Positions 32,950 through 45,687 are shown, counted from the first letter of the stretch. The stretch is 64,000 bases of DNA from Dipteronia dyeriana (GCA_032871835.1 CM065299.1:97656652-97720651); one strand, 5' to 3'. A program made the numbers and translations. The notes: a model not told the origin generated them from the letters alone.

Positions 32950-34139
32950 TGACACGTTCTAAAGAAGTATTCATACTCCCAAGTATAAGAGTGTCATAGT
33001 AATAAATTAACCGGTAAGACCGGGTCGAACCACAAGGAGGTTGTTCACTTGTTCTTGTAAAATTAATTATCTAGATTAATTACTAAGCTTGTTATAAAAT
33101 GAAAATCAATTAAAATTAATATTGGGGCTAAGGGATCCACTGTTGGTAATTCGAATATGATCCAATTATTAATATTTAGTCCAGATTAATAGGATGGTAT
33201 TCCACTCCACTGACCACTCTATAATAGAAGTGGGTAAAAGTACTCACTATGCTAAACAATATCTGTCTGTCTTGTCTAACACAGTGAGTCAAAACTCCAC
33301 AAAGATTAGAGGGGATAAACCACTCTCTGATAAATATGGGTAAAAGTAATCACTGTACTAGACAATATCTGTCTGTCTATAGTGAGTAAAAAACTCCACA
33401 AAGATCAGAGAGGAGAAACCACTATCTGATAAATATGGGTAAAAGTACTCACTCTGCTAGACGATATCTGTCTATCTACAGTGAGTCAAAAACTCCACAA
33501 AGATCAGAGGGGAGAAAGCATAAAAATAATAAACTTACCAAATTGGATCATATTTCCATACCAACAGTATCACCTTTGGTCTCAGCTATATAAAATTAGC
33601 CAGACATAATTTAACTAGAAAATAACGATTTTATTTAAACTGAGAATTTGAGAACAAAAGAGAGAGAATTTCACAAATCTAACATCAGATTTGGATTCAG
33701 AATATGAAAATTAGGGGGGAGAGGCCCCCTATTTATACAAAATACGGATGAAAATTGACCATCGGATGAATTTAGAATGGAGCGTCTAGATTTTGCCACG
33801 TCATCAGTGAACAATGAACAGTAACGCATCCGTGAGTGAACAGTGAAGGTCAACTGTGAACAATGAATAGTCAAAATTATGAAATGTTGTTCGTGGTCTT
33901 CCTAAGGTTTTTTGAGGTTCTAAACTTGAAAACGATATTTGTTTTGCCATTTGACTTCTCCATGATTCTGAATTGATCGAATTACCTCTGAAATACAAAG
34001 AAAAATACATTGATTACTACACAACACATTTATTTATGCGAACAAACGAAATTATGTCTAAATTGGGGAATTAATCATATTGGAAGTGTAAAATGATGAT
34101 ATTATCCCTTAGTAAATATATATTTTTCAGTGTTAATCA
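32950..34139 (-). repeat. 3' LTR of element E
   Basis: 1190 bp, TGACACG...TTAATCA in plus orientation. It contains three tandem units of about 85-106 bp (33231-33519, each starting TGGGTAAAAGTA) and a short GTGAACAGTGAAGGTCAACT-type repeat near 33807-33871. The site CTATTTAT near 33728-33735 corresponds to the hAT-2 insertion point in the other LTR and is empty here. Confidence 0.92.
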
Positions 34140-36324
34140 CACCACCCAACTAGCTTATTGCTAGTCCCTAGCAATTAAAACGAAAACAGTAAAAACTCAA
34201 ATTCAAATCTCTAAACTACCAAATAGACAAACTCTCTCATACCTCTTTTCTCACCCTTTGACCACCAGTCATCAATTGAGTTATCAATCAAACTTTCTTG
34301 TGCTCAATAAAGATCAACACAATAACTATGAGATTCAATTGAAATCACACAACATTTTCATTCTGAAATCTCATCAGGGCTTCGTCCTTAGGCAGTAGTT
34401 TTATTTCTTCTACTCTTTTTTTTTGGGTTTTTAATGTAACAAAATTGGAAACAAACATTCCATCTTTAATCCATGTAGCGAGCTTTAGGCCAATGACTCC
34501 CAAACCAGTTGGCTTTAGGGCATTAAGTGTTAAAACACTCCTACGGGCATAATTACTCAGATTGCAGATGTTTTTTTTAGTACAATTCTCTTAAGCCTTC
34601 TCTTTAACCCGGGTAACGATCTTTGGGTCAATGACTCTCAAACCAGTTGGTCTTAGGGCATTAGGTGTTAAAGCACCCCTCGGACTTAATTGCTTAAGTT
34701 AAAAAGGCTACAGAACTGCATTTTATTCTTATCTAGACTCCACCGTTTTGTGCAAACACTCTATGCTTACTGAGGCATGAGGCCCGGCTACTAAGTAAGA
34801 GTTTTGGTCACAACACACAAAATTATTATTATTATTATTACTGTATAAATTTTTAAACAAGACCATTGCCTTCTGTTGTTACCCTTGAATGATGTTTCAG
34901 AACTCAATATCGCAAAATCTGAACTTACTACACATAATCACGTGTCAATGTGTATGTGTGTCTAGAATAGTTCAAAAAATTTCTCAAGATGACTTAATGA
35001 ACAAAAGGATTAGTCAATGATATCACAATGGAGAGTTTATAAATTTGAATAATCAAAAGAGAGAAATAATGCATCCGAACTACAAAGATGCGTCTCAGAA
35101 GTATCTGAAAGATCTCCTTACTCGGCCATCTTTACAAAAAAAAATGGTCAGAAGTTGGTTTTTTTTTTTTTGAAAAATAAAAGTTATTGAATCAACTATC
35201 CCCTCCCCCCAACCAGAACAAGACATTGTCCCCAATGTCATTAGAAAGAGGTAAGGTTTAGAAGATATCACCTGAACAACTAGAAAGACAACAAAATCCT
35301 GTAAAACAACAAAAGAAACACAAAATGTAGAAAAATAAAATGCATAAAAACCATGGGACAATCACAAACTGAGATTCAGATCAATTCGGCATTACTTGTT
35401 CTCTTCAAAAATCAAAAGTAAACAACAATAATTACAAAAGACATAAATTGCGGAAGGAAAAAGATAATAAAAACAAAATGATATTTACTGGTAGTTGTGA
35501 TTGTGGCTCACATCTTCCTCTGGTTTTACGTCCAGAAACAGGTTCAACCCCCTCTATGGGTCGGGGATATGTTTCCCATCCAATTTTCTTATAAATTGAC
35601 AAACATGGTCTTTTAAAGTCAGATTCCCAAGACTATATTGTGCATGTTCTTTTTAAAATTATGGCCATAATCGGTCAATTGCCATTTGCACATATCCACT
35701 AGGATGTGCATCAAGAGTCGTTAGGATATTATCCAATGACTCCCTACGCAAACCATGCCTAATGAATTTTATCTTCCCGATTATTAGACACCATTCCTAA
35801 AGAACGACAATGTGTGTTGCAAGTTGTACGTGCACATTTGTGACAAGTAACCCCTAACTTCTTAGCTTTTCAATTATTTTTTTTTGCAAGGTTACTTCTT
35901 CCAAAACTAGGCATGTAAGATATAAATGAATCAGCAGACTCACCTGCTAGATGTACCTTAGCTTCGATCAACCAGTAAATTTCAACAAGAATGTTGTTTA
36001 TCATCATTAAGCGTAATCTTTCGGAACGTGCTTTGTAAATCTTTTTCAGAGCATTTTGAGGCAACGATGGAAAATGTTTTCGTAGGTTTGTGAAATTTTC
36101 ATCCATGCCTTGTTTTGGGGATCACTTATTTGGGAAACTGAATTAAACCGACTTGATTTATCACAGAGTACCGTTATCCGCCACTTAACCGGGGTTATAT
36201 AGCAAAACACACCAAGCAAAAACTGAACCTAGAAATTAATCCTGCAAAAATTCTAAACGTAAAAGAGAACAAAAATAAAAATAATAGTTGCAAACACAAA
36301 TAAAACCAAAAGCAAAAGATTTGT
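34140..36324 (-). other. Noncoding 3' internal region of element E
   Basis: About 2.2 kb between integrase and the 3' LTR, without a convincing gene; Athila relatives may carry an env-position ORF here. Two imperfect copies of an ~85-bp block lie about 137 bp apart (34478-34560 and 34615-34700; shared CAATGACTC.CAAACCAGTTGG..TTAGGGCATTA). There is a short ATT microsatellite near 34825-34841. A 78-codon minus-strand frame at 36106-35870 (MDENFTNLRKHFPSLPQNAL) has no family I recognise. Confidence 0.6.
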
Positions 36325-37530
36325 TTACTCACCTTTGTAACAAGGGTCAAAAAGGACAGCAGAGTCTTTTTGAAAATCTATATTTTCTACGAATGGTTTC
36401 ACACGTTGTCCATTTACTTTAAACACATTACCATTCCTAGGATTCTCAATGTCAAGGGCACCATATGGATACACGTGTTTCACAACAAATGGACCACTCC
36501 ATTTTGATTTCAATTTACTAGGAAATAAATGAAGTCGAGAATTATAAAGCAAAACCTTTTGACCAACTTCAAACGATCTTCTTAAAATTCGTCTGTCATG
36601 AAAGGTTTTAGATTTTTCTTTAAGAATTTTTGCATTTTCATATGCATCATTTCTTAATTCTTCAAGTTCATTTAATTGTAACTTGCGCAATTCACCAGCA
36701 TCATTTAGGTTAGAATTGAAAGCTTTAATGGCCCAATATGCTTTTTTATCAAGTGCAACAGGTAAGTGGCAAGGTTTTCCATAAACTAAACGATAAGGAG
36801 ACATACCTAAAGATGTTTTGAATGTAGTGCGGTAAGCCCAAAGTGCATCATTTAGTCTAAGAGACCAATCTTTTCGATCAGGGTTAACCGTTTTTTGCAA
36901 GATACGTTTTTCTCCCTATTTGCTAACTCATCTTGACCACTTGTTTGAGGGTGGTATGGTGTGGCAATTTTGTGTGTGACTCCATATTTCTTCATTAAAG
37001 ACTCAAAAGGTTTGTTACAAAAGTGTTTGCCTCCATCACTGATAATGGCTCGAGGGATTCCAAATCGACTCAAAAGATTTTCCTTTAAAAACTTAATCAC
37101 TGTTTTGTGATCATTATTTCCACAAGGAATTGCTTCAACCCATTTTGACACATAATCAACGGTAACTAAAATGTACAAAAATTCAAATGATGGTGGAAAT
37201 GGACCCATAAAATCGATTCCCAACAATCAAATATTTCAATGACAAGAATGGGATTTAAAGGCATCATGTTTCGCTTGGAAATGGATCCTAACTTTTGACA
37301 ATTTTCAAAGGTTTTACAGAATGCATATGCGTCTTTAAACAAGGTGGGCCAATAAAATCCACACTGCAAGATTTTTACAGCCGTTTTCTTTAATGAAAAA
37401 TGACCACCACATGCTTCAGAATGATAAAATTCAATGACATTACTTACCTCATTGCCTGGAATACACCGTCGAATAATTTGATCAGGACAATACTTGAATA
37501 AGTACGGGCCATCCCAGTAAAAACGTTTTA
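36325..37530 (-). pseudogene. Integrase (element E)
   Basis: Zinc-binding region [42 protein letters not shown]: the expected CxxC appears as FENC, so one zinc ligand is replaced by Phe. The core has [41 protein letters not shown] and [14 protein letters not shown], with D, D and E visible. The C-terminus is intact in one frame to 36325 ([48 protein letters not shown]). Frame changes near 37210 and 36870 break it. Confidence 0.9.
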
Positions 37531-37599
37531 CCTCGGTCAAAAATTTCTTTTTTTCCTGTGCATTCCAATCGAGTGGCATCATTCCTGTAGCAAGATAAT

Positions 37600-39263
37600 T
37601 AACAATGTTAGCATACCAAGGCAAAGTTGTGATAGAGAATAAAAGATCATCAGGAAAAGAATCATTGATGGGTGCTTTGTCAAATGACGATTCAGCGGTG
37701 AGTCGTGATAAATGATCTACAACGACATTTTCAACACCCTTTTTGTCCTTGATTATGAGTTTGAATTCTTGTAGCAACAAAATCCAACGAATCAATCTTG
37801 GATTTGCATCCTGTTTAGACATTAAATACTTCAAAGCAGCATGATCAGTAAAAACAATGGTTGAAGCGCCAATCAAGTATGACCGAAATTTATCCAATGC
37901 AAACATCGCAGCAAGTAATTCTTTCTCAGTGGTGGTGTAATTCATTTGTGCACTATTCAAAGTCTTACTTGCGTAATAAATCACAAAAGGCTTACCTTCT
38001 CTTCTCTGTTCTAAGACAGCTCCAACAGCAAAATTACTCGCATCACACATCAATTCAAAAGGTAATGTCAGGGGATTCCATGATAAGAGCAGATGTTAAA
38101 AGGTCATTTATTTTTTTAAAAGACTCTTGACACTCTTGTGTCCATCCAAACTTTGCATCTTTTAATAAGAGGTTAAAAAGTGGTTTAGATATGACACTGA
38201 AATCTTTAATAAACCTCTTATAAAATCCTGCATGCCCTAAAAATGACCGCACATCTTTGACTATTTGTGGTGATGGTAACTTTGAAATGACTTCAATTTT
38301 TGCCTTATCAACCTCAATTCCTTTAGATGACACAACATGACCCAAAACAATTCCAGATGTGGTCATATAATGACACTTTTCCCAGTTATGCACAAGTTCT
38401 TTTTCTATACAACGTTTCAAGACTCTTTTCAAATTATTAAGACATTCATCAAAAGAATTCCCAAACACAGTTAAATCATCCATAAAGACCTCTAAACAAT
38501 GTTCAATCATGTCACTAAAAATGCTTAGCATGCATCGTTGAACTGTGGCTGGAGCATTACACAAACCAAATGGCATTCTTCTAAATGCAAAGGTTCCAAA
38601 GGGACATGTAAATATGGTTTTTTCTTGGTCACCTAATGCAATGGGAGTTTGATAGTATCCTGAATACCAATCAAGAAAGCAGTAGTAGGGATGTCCTGCT
38701 ACTCTTTCTAAAATTTGGTCAAGGAATGGAAGAGGAAAATGATCTTTTCTAGTGGCATCATTTAATTTTCTATAATCAATGCACATGCACCAACTAGATG
38801 GAATACGAGTTGGAATTAACTCACCCTTTTCATTTTTAATAAAAGTGATTCCATATTTTTTTGGCACAACTTGTGTAAGACTCACCCACTTACTATCAGA
38901 GATAGGGTAGATAATTCCCATGTCAAGTAATTTAAGGACTTCGGTCTTGATAACTTCTTTCATGTGTGGGTTAAGTCTTCTTTGGGGTTGTCGATATGTT
39001 TTAGCATTTTCCTCTAAATTTATTTGATGTGAACAAATCAATGGGTTAATACCTTTCAAATCTTTCAAAGTCTAACCAATTGCATTCTTATTTTTCTTTA
39101 AAACATGTAACAAATTACCTTCTTGCTCTTCTGTAAGGTTAGAAGAGATTACCACTGGGTAGGTCTGGTTGTCTCTAAGGTAAGCATATTTAAGTCCTTC
39201 TGGTAAGGGCTTCAAATCCAGTTGAGGTGATTTTTCTTCTGACACGTCATCTGTTTGCTCCAA
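37600..39263 (-). pseudogene. Reverse transcriptase and RNase H (element E), nearly intact
   Basis: RT lies in one 337-codon frame (39068-38055): RRLNPHMKEVIKTEVLKLLD, GIIYPISDSKWVSLTQVVPK, CIDYRKLNDATRKDHFPLPF, FGTFAFRRMPFGLCNAPAT and the catalytic FMDDLTVFG. RNase H starts in the next frame near 38053 ([63 protein letters not shown]), with D, E, D, D all present. The break is a single-base shift near 38065. A stop near 39070 separates the RT from its upstream linker (39263-39072). Confidence 0.92.
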
Positions 39264-39284
39264 TTCTTCAAAATCTGAAGTGTC

Positions 39285-40016
39285 TCATTCTTCTTCGACA
39301 ACCTGCAAACAATCATCAAGATGTGAATGCATGATTGACTCAGGTGAATTGATCAAACAAATTTCAGATGAGTTAAAAGAATCCTTTTGAACATGATCTT
39401 TAACAATGGTTTCAATAATATCTACATCTTCATCTTCATTTTCAACATCAAATGGTTCTTTAGACATGTTGAAAACATTAAGCTTAATTTTCATATTTCC
39501 AAAAGATATGCTCATTATTCCATTCCTGCAATTAATCAAGGCATTAACAGTAGCCAAAAATGGTCGGCCCAATATAACAGGGATTGATTTGTGCTCATTA
39601 ACAACAGGTTATGTTTCCAAGGCAATAAAATCTACAGGGTAGATAAATTTATCGACTTGTACTAACACATCTTCCACTATTCCTTTTGGTATTTTAATTG
39701 ACCTATCAGCAAGACAAAGTGTGGTTGAAGTCCGCTTTAACTCACCAAGTTTAAGTAGCTGATAAACTGAGTATAGGAGCAAATTTACACTAGCACCTAG
39801 GTCAAGTAAAGCATGCTCAATTTTATAGTTACCGATTATGCAAGAAATAGTAGGACAACCAGGATCTTTATATTTTAAAACATTTTTGTTGCTAAGAATG
39901 GAACTTACCTGTTTAGCCATAAAGGCTTTCTTACTTACTTGATGCTTCCTTTTCACAGTGCACAGATCCTTCAAAAATTTGGCATAGGAAGGTACCTGTT
40001 TGATTGCGTCCAACAA
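39285..40016 (-). pseudogene. Gag C-terminus and aspartic protease (element E)
   Basis: The 40016-39609 frame has VPSYAKFLKDLCTVKRKHQV, the usual Athila lead-in, then GCPTISCIIGNYKIEHALLDLGASVNLL with the D-L-G-A-S active site, CLADRSIKIPKGIVEDVLVQ and YPVDFIALET. After a stop near 39607 the protease end MGRPFLATVNALINCRNG is in the frame 39572-39285. Processing of gag-pol would be its role. Confidence 0.85.
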
Positions 40017-40059
40017 AGGAATATAGATCTTTACCTGTTTTAAAATTTTAAAAATCTCT

Positions 40060-41751
40060 GGGGATGCATTAATTTCTATGAATTTTTAAGAGCTAGAGGA
40101 TATGGAAGTGTAGGTGGGGATTCAATTATTTCTTCGTTAACAGTGGTTTCATCAACCCCTTCCTTACTCTTGAAAAATGACTCATCATCATTTTTATCAG
40201 ATTCAAGAATAGGTTTTTTGATGACCTTACCACTACGAAGAGTGATAATTGATTTGACATGATCTGGGCGTTGGTTATTATCATAGGAACTTGACTGACT
40301 CTTGGGATTTGGTTGTGGTTGAACTAGAAACTTACATTTTTCATATATGGTAAGTGTATAAGCAATCTTTGCCAAAGTATCTTTAACATCTATCAAGGTT
40401 TGTGCAGTTTGGCTGTTAATGGATTCTTGCTTCTCAATGAATGAATGCAAAGTATCTTCAAGGTTTTTCCTAGATGGTAGGACATAAGGAGCATAACCTA
40501 GAGGGTTTTGGGAATTCTGGTGTGTTTGTGGATGTGATGGACCTGGTGGTTGTGAGGACTGGGCTTGATTGTTGTTCCTCCAATTAAAGTTTGGATGATT
40601 TCTCCAACCAGGATTGTAGGTTTGTGAATATGGGTTGGAATTTGGCTTGTTGAAAGTGTGCAAAATATTGGCTTGTTCATGAAGGAAATCTTTTATGGCT
40701 GGCAAAGTTGGGCAACTATGAGTGATATGATCATCAGAATCAAATACATGGCATGCGATTTCTTGTACAGATTTTACATGTTCACTCTTTTTAGTTTCTA
40801 AAGCTTCAACTTTCCTAGTTAGGGATGCAAATCTAGCTTGAAGGTCATGATCTTCCCTAAGATTGTAAATGCCTCCTCTAGATGGAGATGGTTGTGGTTT
40901 GCTCATGGACTCATAGGAACCAATGGTGTCCCAATTTTGAGCATTTTCAGTGATGTGGTCAAGATAGCCAAGTGCTTCTTCGGGATTTTTGTCACTGAAC
41001 TCCCCATTACACACCATATCAATGACTTGTCAACTTTGGGGTGTGAGTCCCTCATAGAAATGTGACACTATCCTCCATGTTTCAAAACCGTGATGTGGAC
41101 AGACATTTAACAACTCTTTGTACCTATCCCAACATTGGTAAAGTGTTTTCCTAGGTTTTTGGGCAAATGAAGTGATTTGCCTCTTAATAGAGTTTGTTCT
41201 ATGAGGTGGGAAAAATTTCCTTAAGAACTGTTGTTGCATATCATTCCAAGTTTGGATTGATCCTGACCTAAGGTTTTGTAACCAAGTTTTAGCTTTATCT
41301 TTTAAGGAAAAAGGGAAAAACTTAAGCCTGATTATATCCATGCTAACATTTGGTCAGTGCAAGTGTTACAGACTTCCTCAAACTCCCTAAGATGCAAATA
41401 TGGGTTTTCAGATTCAAGACCGTGAAAATTTGGTAAAAGTTGAATGATTCCCAGTTTAAAATTAAAGTGCGTTGTATTTGGTGGGAAAGCTATGCAAGAA
41501 GGTGCTCCAGTGCGTGTGGGGTTCATGTAGTCTCTAAGAGTTCTAGGTGGATTTGGGTTAATGTGTTGGTCATGGTCAACATAAGGCGAATGGTTGTTGT
41601 GTTGAGATATGTTGTCAAGGTTGTCTAAAAGGTTCTCGGCTTGGTTTCCTGCTGGATGTCTAAGTGGGTTTTCAGCCATGTTGTTGGTGAATGTGGGTGA
41701 TTGTGATCTCCAAATTAATCTACCACTAGATGTTAGAGACCACCGTCTCAT
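40060..41751 (-). pseudogene. gag: Athila gag (element E)
   Basis: Three minus frames in sequence. 41751-41332 has RTLRDYMNPTRTGAPSCI, FKLGIIQLLPNFHGLESENP and LHLREFEEVCNT. 41341-41030 has IIRLKFFPFSLKDKAKTWL, QQFLRKFFPPHRTNSIKR and ETWRIVSHFYEGLTP. 41017-40076 has MVCNGEFSDKNPEEALGYLD, a linker with YNPGWRNHPNFNWRNNNQ, and LRSGKVIKKP. The breaks are one frameshift near 41340 and a stop near 41028, otherwise close to the Athila consensus. No CCHC knuckle is evident. Confidence 0.92.
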
Positions 41752-42200
41752 GCAAATTTAATGAGGGTTCATGGAGGTGAAATACACAAAAATGAAGAAA
41801 ATAAAAGAAAAAGTGATAAAAATAACAAGATGTAAAATTCTATGGGTGTAAATACAAATATAAACAAGTGTTAGAGCAAAAGTACAAATAATTATAAATA
41901 TAGGGAATAAAGTGAAAAAGCGATAATTACAGGGACTGATATACAAACATGAAAATAAAATGACCTATATGCAAATACAAACTAGATCTAAGCTAAAATG
42001 CAAATAAAAAAATTTGAAGGACTAAAATGTAAAAATATGATTAATGATTACAAGTGTTTTTTTTTTAAGAGGATGAAGTTTATGATTGAGATGAGTGATG
42101 CAAAATAAATACAAAACAAGAACAAAGAAGATAAAAAAAATAGCAAAACTAAAATAAAATTAAAAAGAAACTATTTCTACAAAGAAAATGCGGACTCACC

Positions 42201-42218
42201 TCCCCGACAGCGGTGCCA
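42201..42218 (-). other. Primer-binding site, tRNA-Asp type (element E)
   Basis: The minus strand reads TGGCACCGCTGTCGGGGA, complementary to the tRNA-Asp 3' end with about four mismatches, six bases (AGTTTT) after the LTR end. Confidence 0.85.
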
Positions 42219-42224
42219 AAAACT

Positions 42225-43016
42225 TGACACGTTCTAAAAAAGTGTTCATACTCCCAAATATAAGAGTGTCATAGTAATAAATTAACCGGTAAGACCGGGT
42301 CGAACCACATTGAGGTTGTTCACTTGTCCTTGTAGAATTAATTATCTAGATTAATTACTAAGTTTATTATAAAATGAAAATCAATTAAAATTAATACTGG
42401 GGCTAAGGGATCCACTGTCGGTAATTCGAATATGATCCAATTATTAATATTTAGTCCAGATTAATGGGATGGTATTCCACTCCACTGACCACTCTCTAAT
42501 AGATGTGGGTAAAAGTACTCACTGTGCTAAACAATATCTATCTGTCTGTCTTGTCTAGCACAGTGAGTCAAAAACTCCACAAAGATTAGAGGGGATAAAC
42601 CACTCTCTGATAAATATGGGTAAAATTAATCATTGTGCTAGACAATATCTGTCTGTCTACAGTGAGTAAAAAACTCCACAAAGATCAGAGAGGAGAAACC
42701 ACTCTATGATAAATATGGGTAAAAGTACTCACTCTGCTAGACGATATCTGTCTATCTACAGTGAGTCAAAAACTCCACAAAGATCAGAGGGGAGAAAGCA
42801 TAAAAATAATAAACTTACCAAATTGGATCATATTTCCATACCAACAGTATCACCTTTGGCCTCAGCTATATAAAATTAGCCAGACATAATTTAACTAGAA
42901 AATAGCTATTTTATTTAAACTAAGAATTTGAGAACAAAAGAGAGAGAATTTCACAAATCTAACATCAGATTTGGATTCAGAATATGAAAATTAGAGGGGA
43001 GAGGCCCCCTATATAT
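42225..43016 (-). repeat. 5' LTR of element E, inner part
   Basis: It is collinear with 32950-33735. It holds the same three TGGGTAAAAGTA-type tandem units (42506-42799). It ends at the CTATATAT duplication (43009-43016) where hAT-2 is inserted. Confidence 0.92.
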
Positions 43017-43605
43017 AAAGGTGTAAAAATGGACTGGCCCGGCCCATTAGGGACGGCCTGGCCAGTCCATTTCTGGAAACAAGCCGAGCCGGGCAGGCCC
43101 GCGACGGTGTCGCAGGCCGGGCCGGGCCGGCCTGTTTCCAGAGAAGCAGGCCTGGCACTGTACGCCGGCCTGCCTCAGGCGGGCCGTGCCTGCGTGCCGT
43201 GCCAGGCCGGCCCGCCGGGATCCTCTGACGGGCCTGCCGGGCCAGGCCTAACGGGCCTGGTCAGGCGGGTTAGTTTTTTGGTCCAATTTTTTTTCCAAAT
43301 TACGTTTTTTTGGATTTAGGGTATAGGGTTTAGGATTTATAGTTTATGGTTAAGGGTTTAGAATTTAAAATGAATGAAGAGAATGAACAATTATTAGGAT
43401 TTGAAATGAATAAAGAGAACGAACAATTTTTTAATTATTTATTTATTTTTCACTTATGGAATTCAGTAATACATATCTACATGATTGCCTCATTAAAAAC
43501 CTTACCAAGAAAAACCCAGTGGGATAAAAACTTGGTAAGGGAAAAAGAGTGCAACCGTTTTACAACTTACAAGTAAATTAATAAATACATATGTAAAAGT
43601 ATAAC

Positions 43606-45684
43606 CTAGTTCTGGCCCTGGCCACTACCTGAAGGGTCATCAATATATAGATTGTCGAAATTTAGATTAAGTTCTTTATCTACAGTTAGATTTTGTAACA
43701 TTTTTTTAGCATGCTCCCAATCCCGAAGGCATGTTAATACCTCCACCATCTCTGGAGACAAACAGCTTCTTCTTGGTTCAATTATGCGTCCACTGGTGCT
43801 GAAAGCTTGTTCTGAAGACACCGTTGACACTGGAATAACCAGGATGTCACGTGCTAAGTGTGACAGAACTGGATACCTGTATGTATAGGTCTTCCACCAT
43901 AACAACAAATCAAACACTTCCTTGTCTTCAACAGCATCGAACTGTGCTTCAAGGTACCTAATAAGTTCGGTACAAGAAGATGGGCTAGATCTTTGCCCTG
44001 AAGAAGTACTTGCTGATTTGTCTTTTTTTCTTCGTTTCAGAAGGCTCCAACCTGTTTGCTTCGGCTCTGTCTCCGGTCGTGTTGATTGGGGGATGTCAAT
44101 GTTGCCAAACCTGGTCTCATAAATATGAAAAATCTCGAACAACTTGGTTCGAATGTCAGTAATTTGTTCTGAATAATCTATTGACAAATTAATACCAATA
44201 AACTCCAGCAAAACTTCTAAACCAGATAATTTAACCTTGGGATCTATTATAGCACTTAAGGCATAAAGTAAGGGAATGTTAGCCCAATATTTTTTCAACT
44301 TTGTCTCCATGACAACAACTGCAGCGCCTAGATGTTCATCTTCTCTATAACTATTTAACAATTCAGACATTTCCACTATCTGATGGATTGCCTGGGAAAA
44401 TGTGGGGTAATATACCCCGGAAAGAGTTACAGTGGCATTGTAAAATATCTTTAAAAATTGAACAAAAATCTTTGCCACATACCAATCGTCTGTGGAAAGT
44501 AATTTTGGACTAAGTTGTCCTGTTTCGGTCAATTTCATGTTATAAAAACATGTAATGGTTGTATCATATTCCAAACAATTTTGCAACATTAAATAAGTAG
44601 AGTTCCACCTTACCGGCATATCAGTTTGGAATCGTCGGGGTTTGAGACCGTTTAATTTACAATGTCTCTTGAATTCACTGAATCTAGGATTAGAACTGCA
44701 AATCCAAGAAATGGCATCTCTGATGCGATCTATTTGGTCGCTTACCTGCTTTAAACCAGCCTGTACAACTAAATTTATAATATGGCATGCACACCGTTGA
44801 TGGAAGAAATAACCTCCATCTTGCGAGATATTTCTTGCAACAAACAATGCAATAGAGCTAGTATTTGCAGATGCATTATCAAATGTGATTGAAAGAATGC
44901 GATGCGTGATTTCATAAGTTTCTAAAACTTCCATTATGACAATAAAAATGTTTTCTGCGGTATGTGCAAAATCCATAGGACAAAAACCAAAAATTCTTTT
45001 TGTTATCCTCCAATCAGAATCTAAATAGTGTCCCGTGACACATAAATAGTCATGTTTGGAACATGCATTCCAAATATCAGAAGTTAATGCAACAGAGACA
45101 CTTAAATGATGTATTTCAGCAACTAAGTCATCCCTTTCGGTTTCAAACAATCGTATCAAAACATTTCTAGTGGTGGTTCTAGAAACAGGTTCATATTGGG
45201 GGTTATATGCAGATGTGATCAATTCTTTATAAAATGGACTCTCACCAATACTGATCGGTTGATTAGTTTGTGCAATGTATCGTGCCAAGCACTCTCTAGC
45301 GTGCATGGCGTCGAACTGCCACTTCGTAACGGACCCGTCTGGGTGCCGTTGAAGCTGTGTCTGGGTTGTAGTATCTACCTGTCCATGTGCAGGCATACAT
45401 TTGTGCATATGCCGTCTCAAATGTCCGGTTCCCCCTGTACTTGTAGCATAATTCTTATGGCAAAACTTACATTTAGCTCTGAGGCCAGACGCCCCGTTTG
45501 GGAGTGTCATTTGGACTATGTTGAAACATTGCCACACATCTGATGTTAATTTTCTGGGACGTGATGTTGGTGTAACGCCGGAACCAGAAGGTCCCGCTTG
45601 AGTATGGGTCGGTTCTGAAATATCAAATTCATCGTTTAGCACATTCAAACCGTCCGGAAAATAAGGCTGCTGGTTAGGATCCAT
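43606..45684 (-). CDS. hAT transposase, RICESLEEPER-like, with BED zinc finger, intact
   Basis: The enzyme would excise and reinsert the element in the nucleus. I choose the ATG at 45684 (MDPNQQPYF, 692 residues), because an acceptor-like TTATTCAG lies just before it and the frame upstream (to 45738) is intronic. A BED zinc finger occupies about residues 45-97 (W51, C72-x2-C75, H92, C96). An RNase-H-fold catalytic region (hAT/DUF4413) follows: Asp in LTSDIWNACSKHDYL (about 203), Asp in ITFDNASAN (about 269) and Glu in TVSSEQAFS (about 625), the positions of the hAT DDE triad. The C-terminal dimerisation region contains VIPVSTVSSEQAFSTSGRII and VEVLTCLRDWEHA. No stop or frameshift is seen. It could alternatively be a domesticated gene, but terminal repeats and the target duplication argue for a mobile copy. 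hAT-1 is a decayed relative. Confidence 0.93.
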   Translation of the reverse strand: MDPNQQPYFPDGLNVLNDEFDISEPTHTQAGPSGSGVTPTSRPRKLTSDVWQCFNIVQMTLPNGASGLRAKCKFCHKNYATSTGGTGHLRRHMHKCMPAHGQVDTTTQTQLQRHPDGSVTKWQFDAMHARECLARYIAQTNQPISIGESPFYKELITSAYNPQYEPVSRTTTRNVLIRLFETERDDLVAEIHHLSVSVALTSDIWNACSKHDYLCVTGHYLDSDWRITKRIFGFCPMDFAHTAENIFIVIMEVLETYEITHRILSITFDNASANTSSIALFVARNISQDGGYFFHQRCACHIINLVVQAGLKQVSDQIDRIRDAISWICSSNPRFSEFKRHCKLNGLKPRRFQTDMPVRWNSTYLMLQNCLEYDTTITCFYNMKLTETGQLSPKLLSTDDWYVAKIFVQFLKIFYNATVTLSGVYYPTFSQAIHQIVEMSELLNSYREDEHLGAAVVVMETKLKKYWANIPLLYALSAIIDPKVKLSGLEVLLEFIGINLSIDYSEQITDIRTKLFEIFHIYETRFGNIDIPQSTRPETEPKQTGWSLLKRRKKDKSASTSSGQRSSPSSCTELIRYLEAQFDAVEDKEVFDLLLWWKTYTYRYPVLSHLARDILVIPVSTVSSEQAFSTSGRIIEPRRSCLSPEMVEVLTCLRDWEHAKKMLQNLTVDKELNLNFDNLYIDDPSGSGQGQN

Positions 45685-45687
45685 TAT

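Noticed and set aside
33231..33519. Three tandem units of ~100 bp as a possible satellite array
   Set aside because: They are limited to three units and occur at the same place in both LTRs of element E, so they are an LTR feature.
35870..36106. A 78-codon minus-strand frame after integrase of element E as an env-like or accessory protein
   Set aside because: Too short, no recognised domain, signal peptide or membrane segment; mentioned only within the noncoding region entry.
42984..43319. GC-rich 111-codon plus-strand frame
   Set aside because: It lies on the GGCC-rich subterminal array of hAT-2 and has no family resemblance; similar frames occur at the other end (46539-46852).
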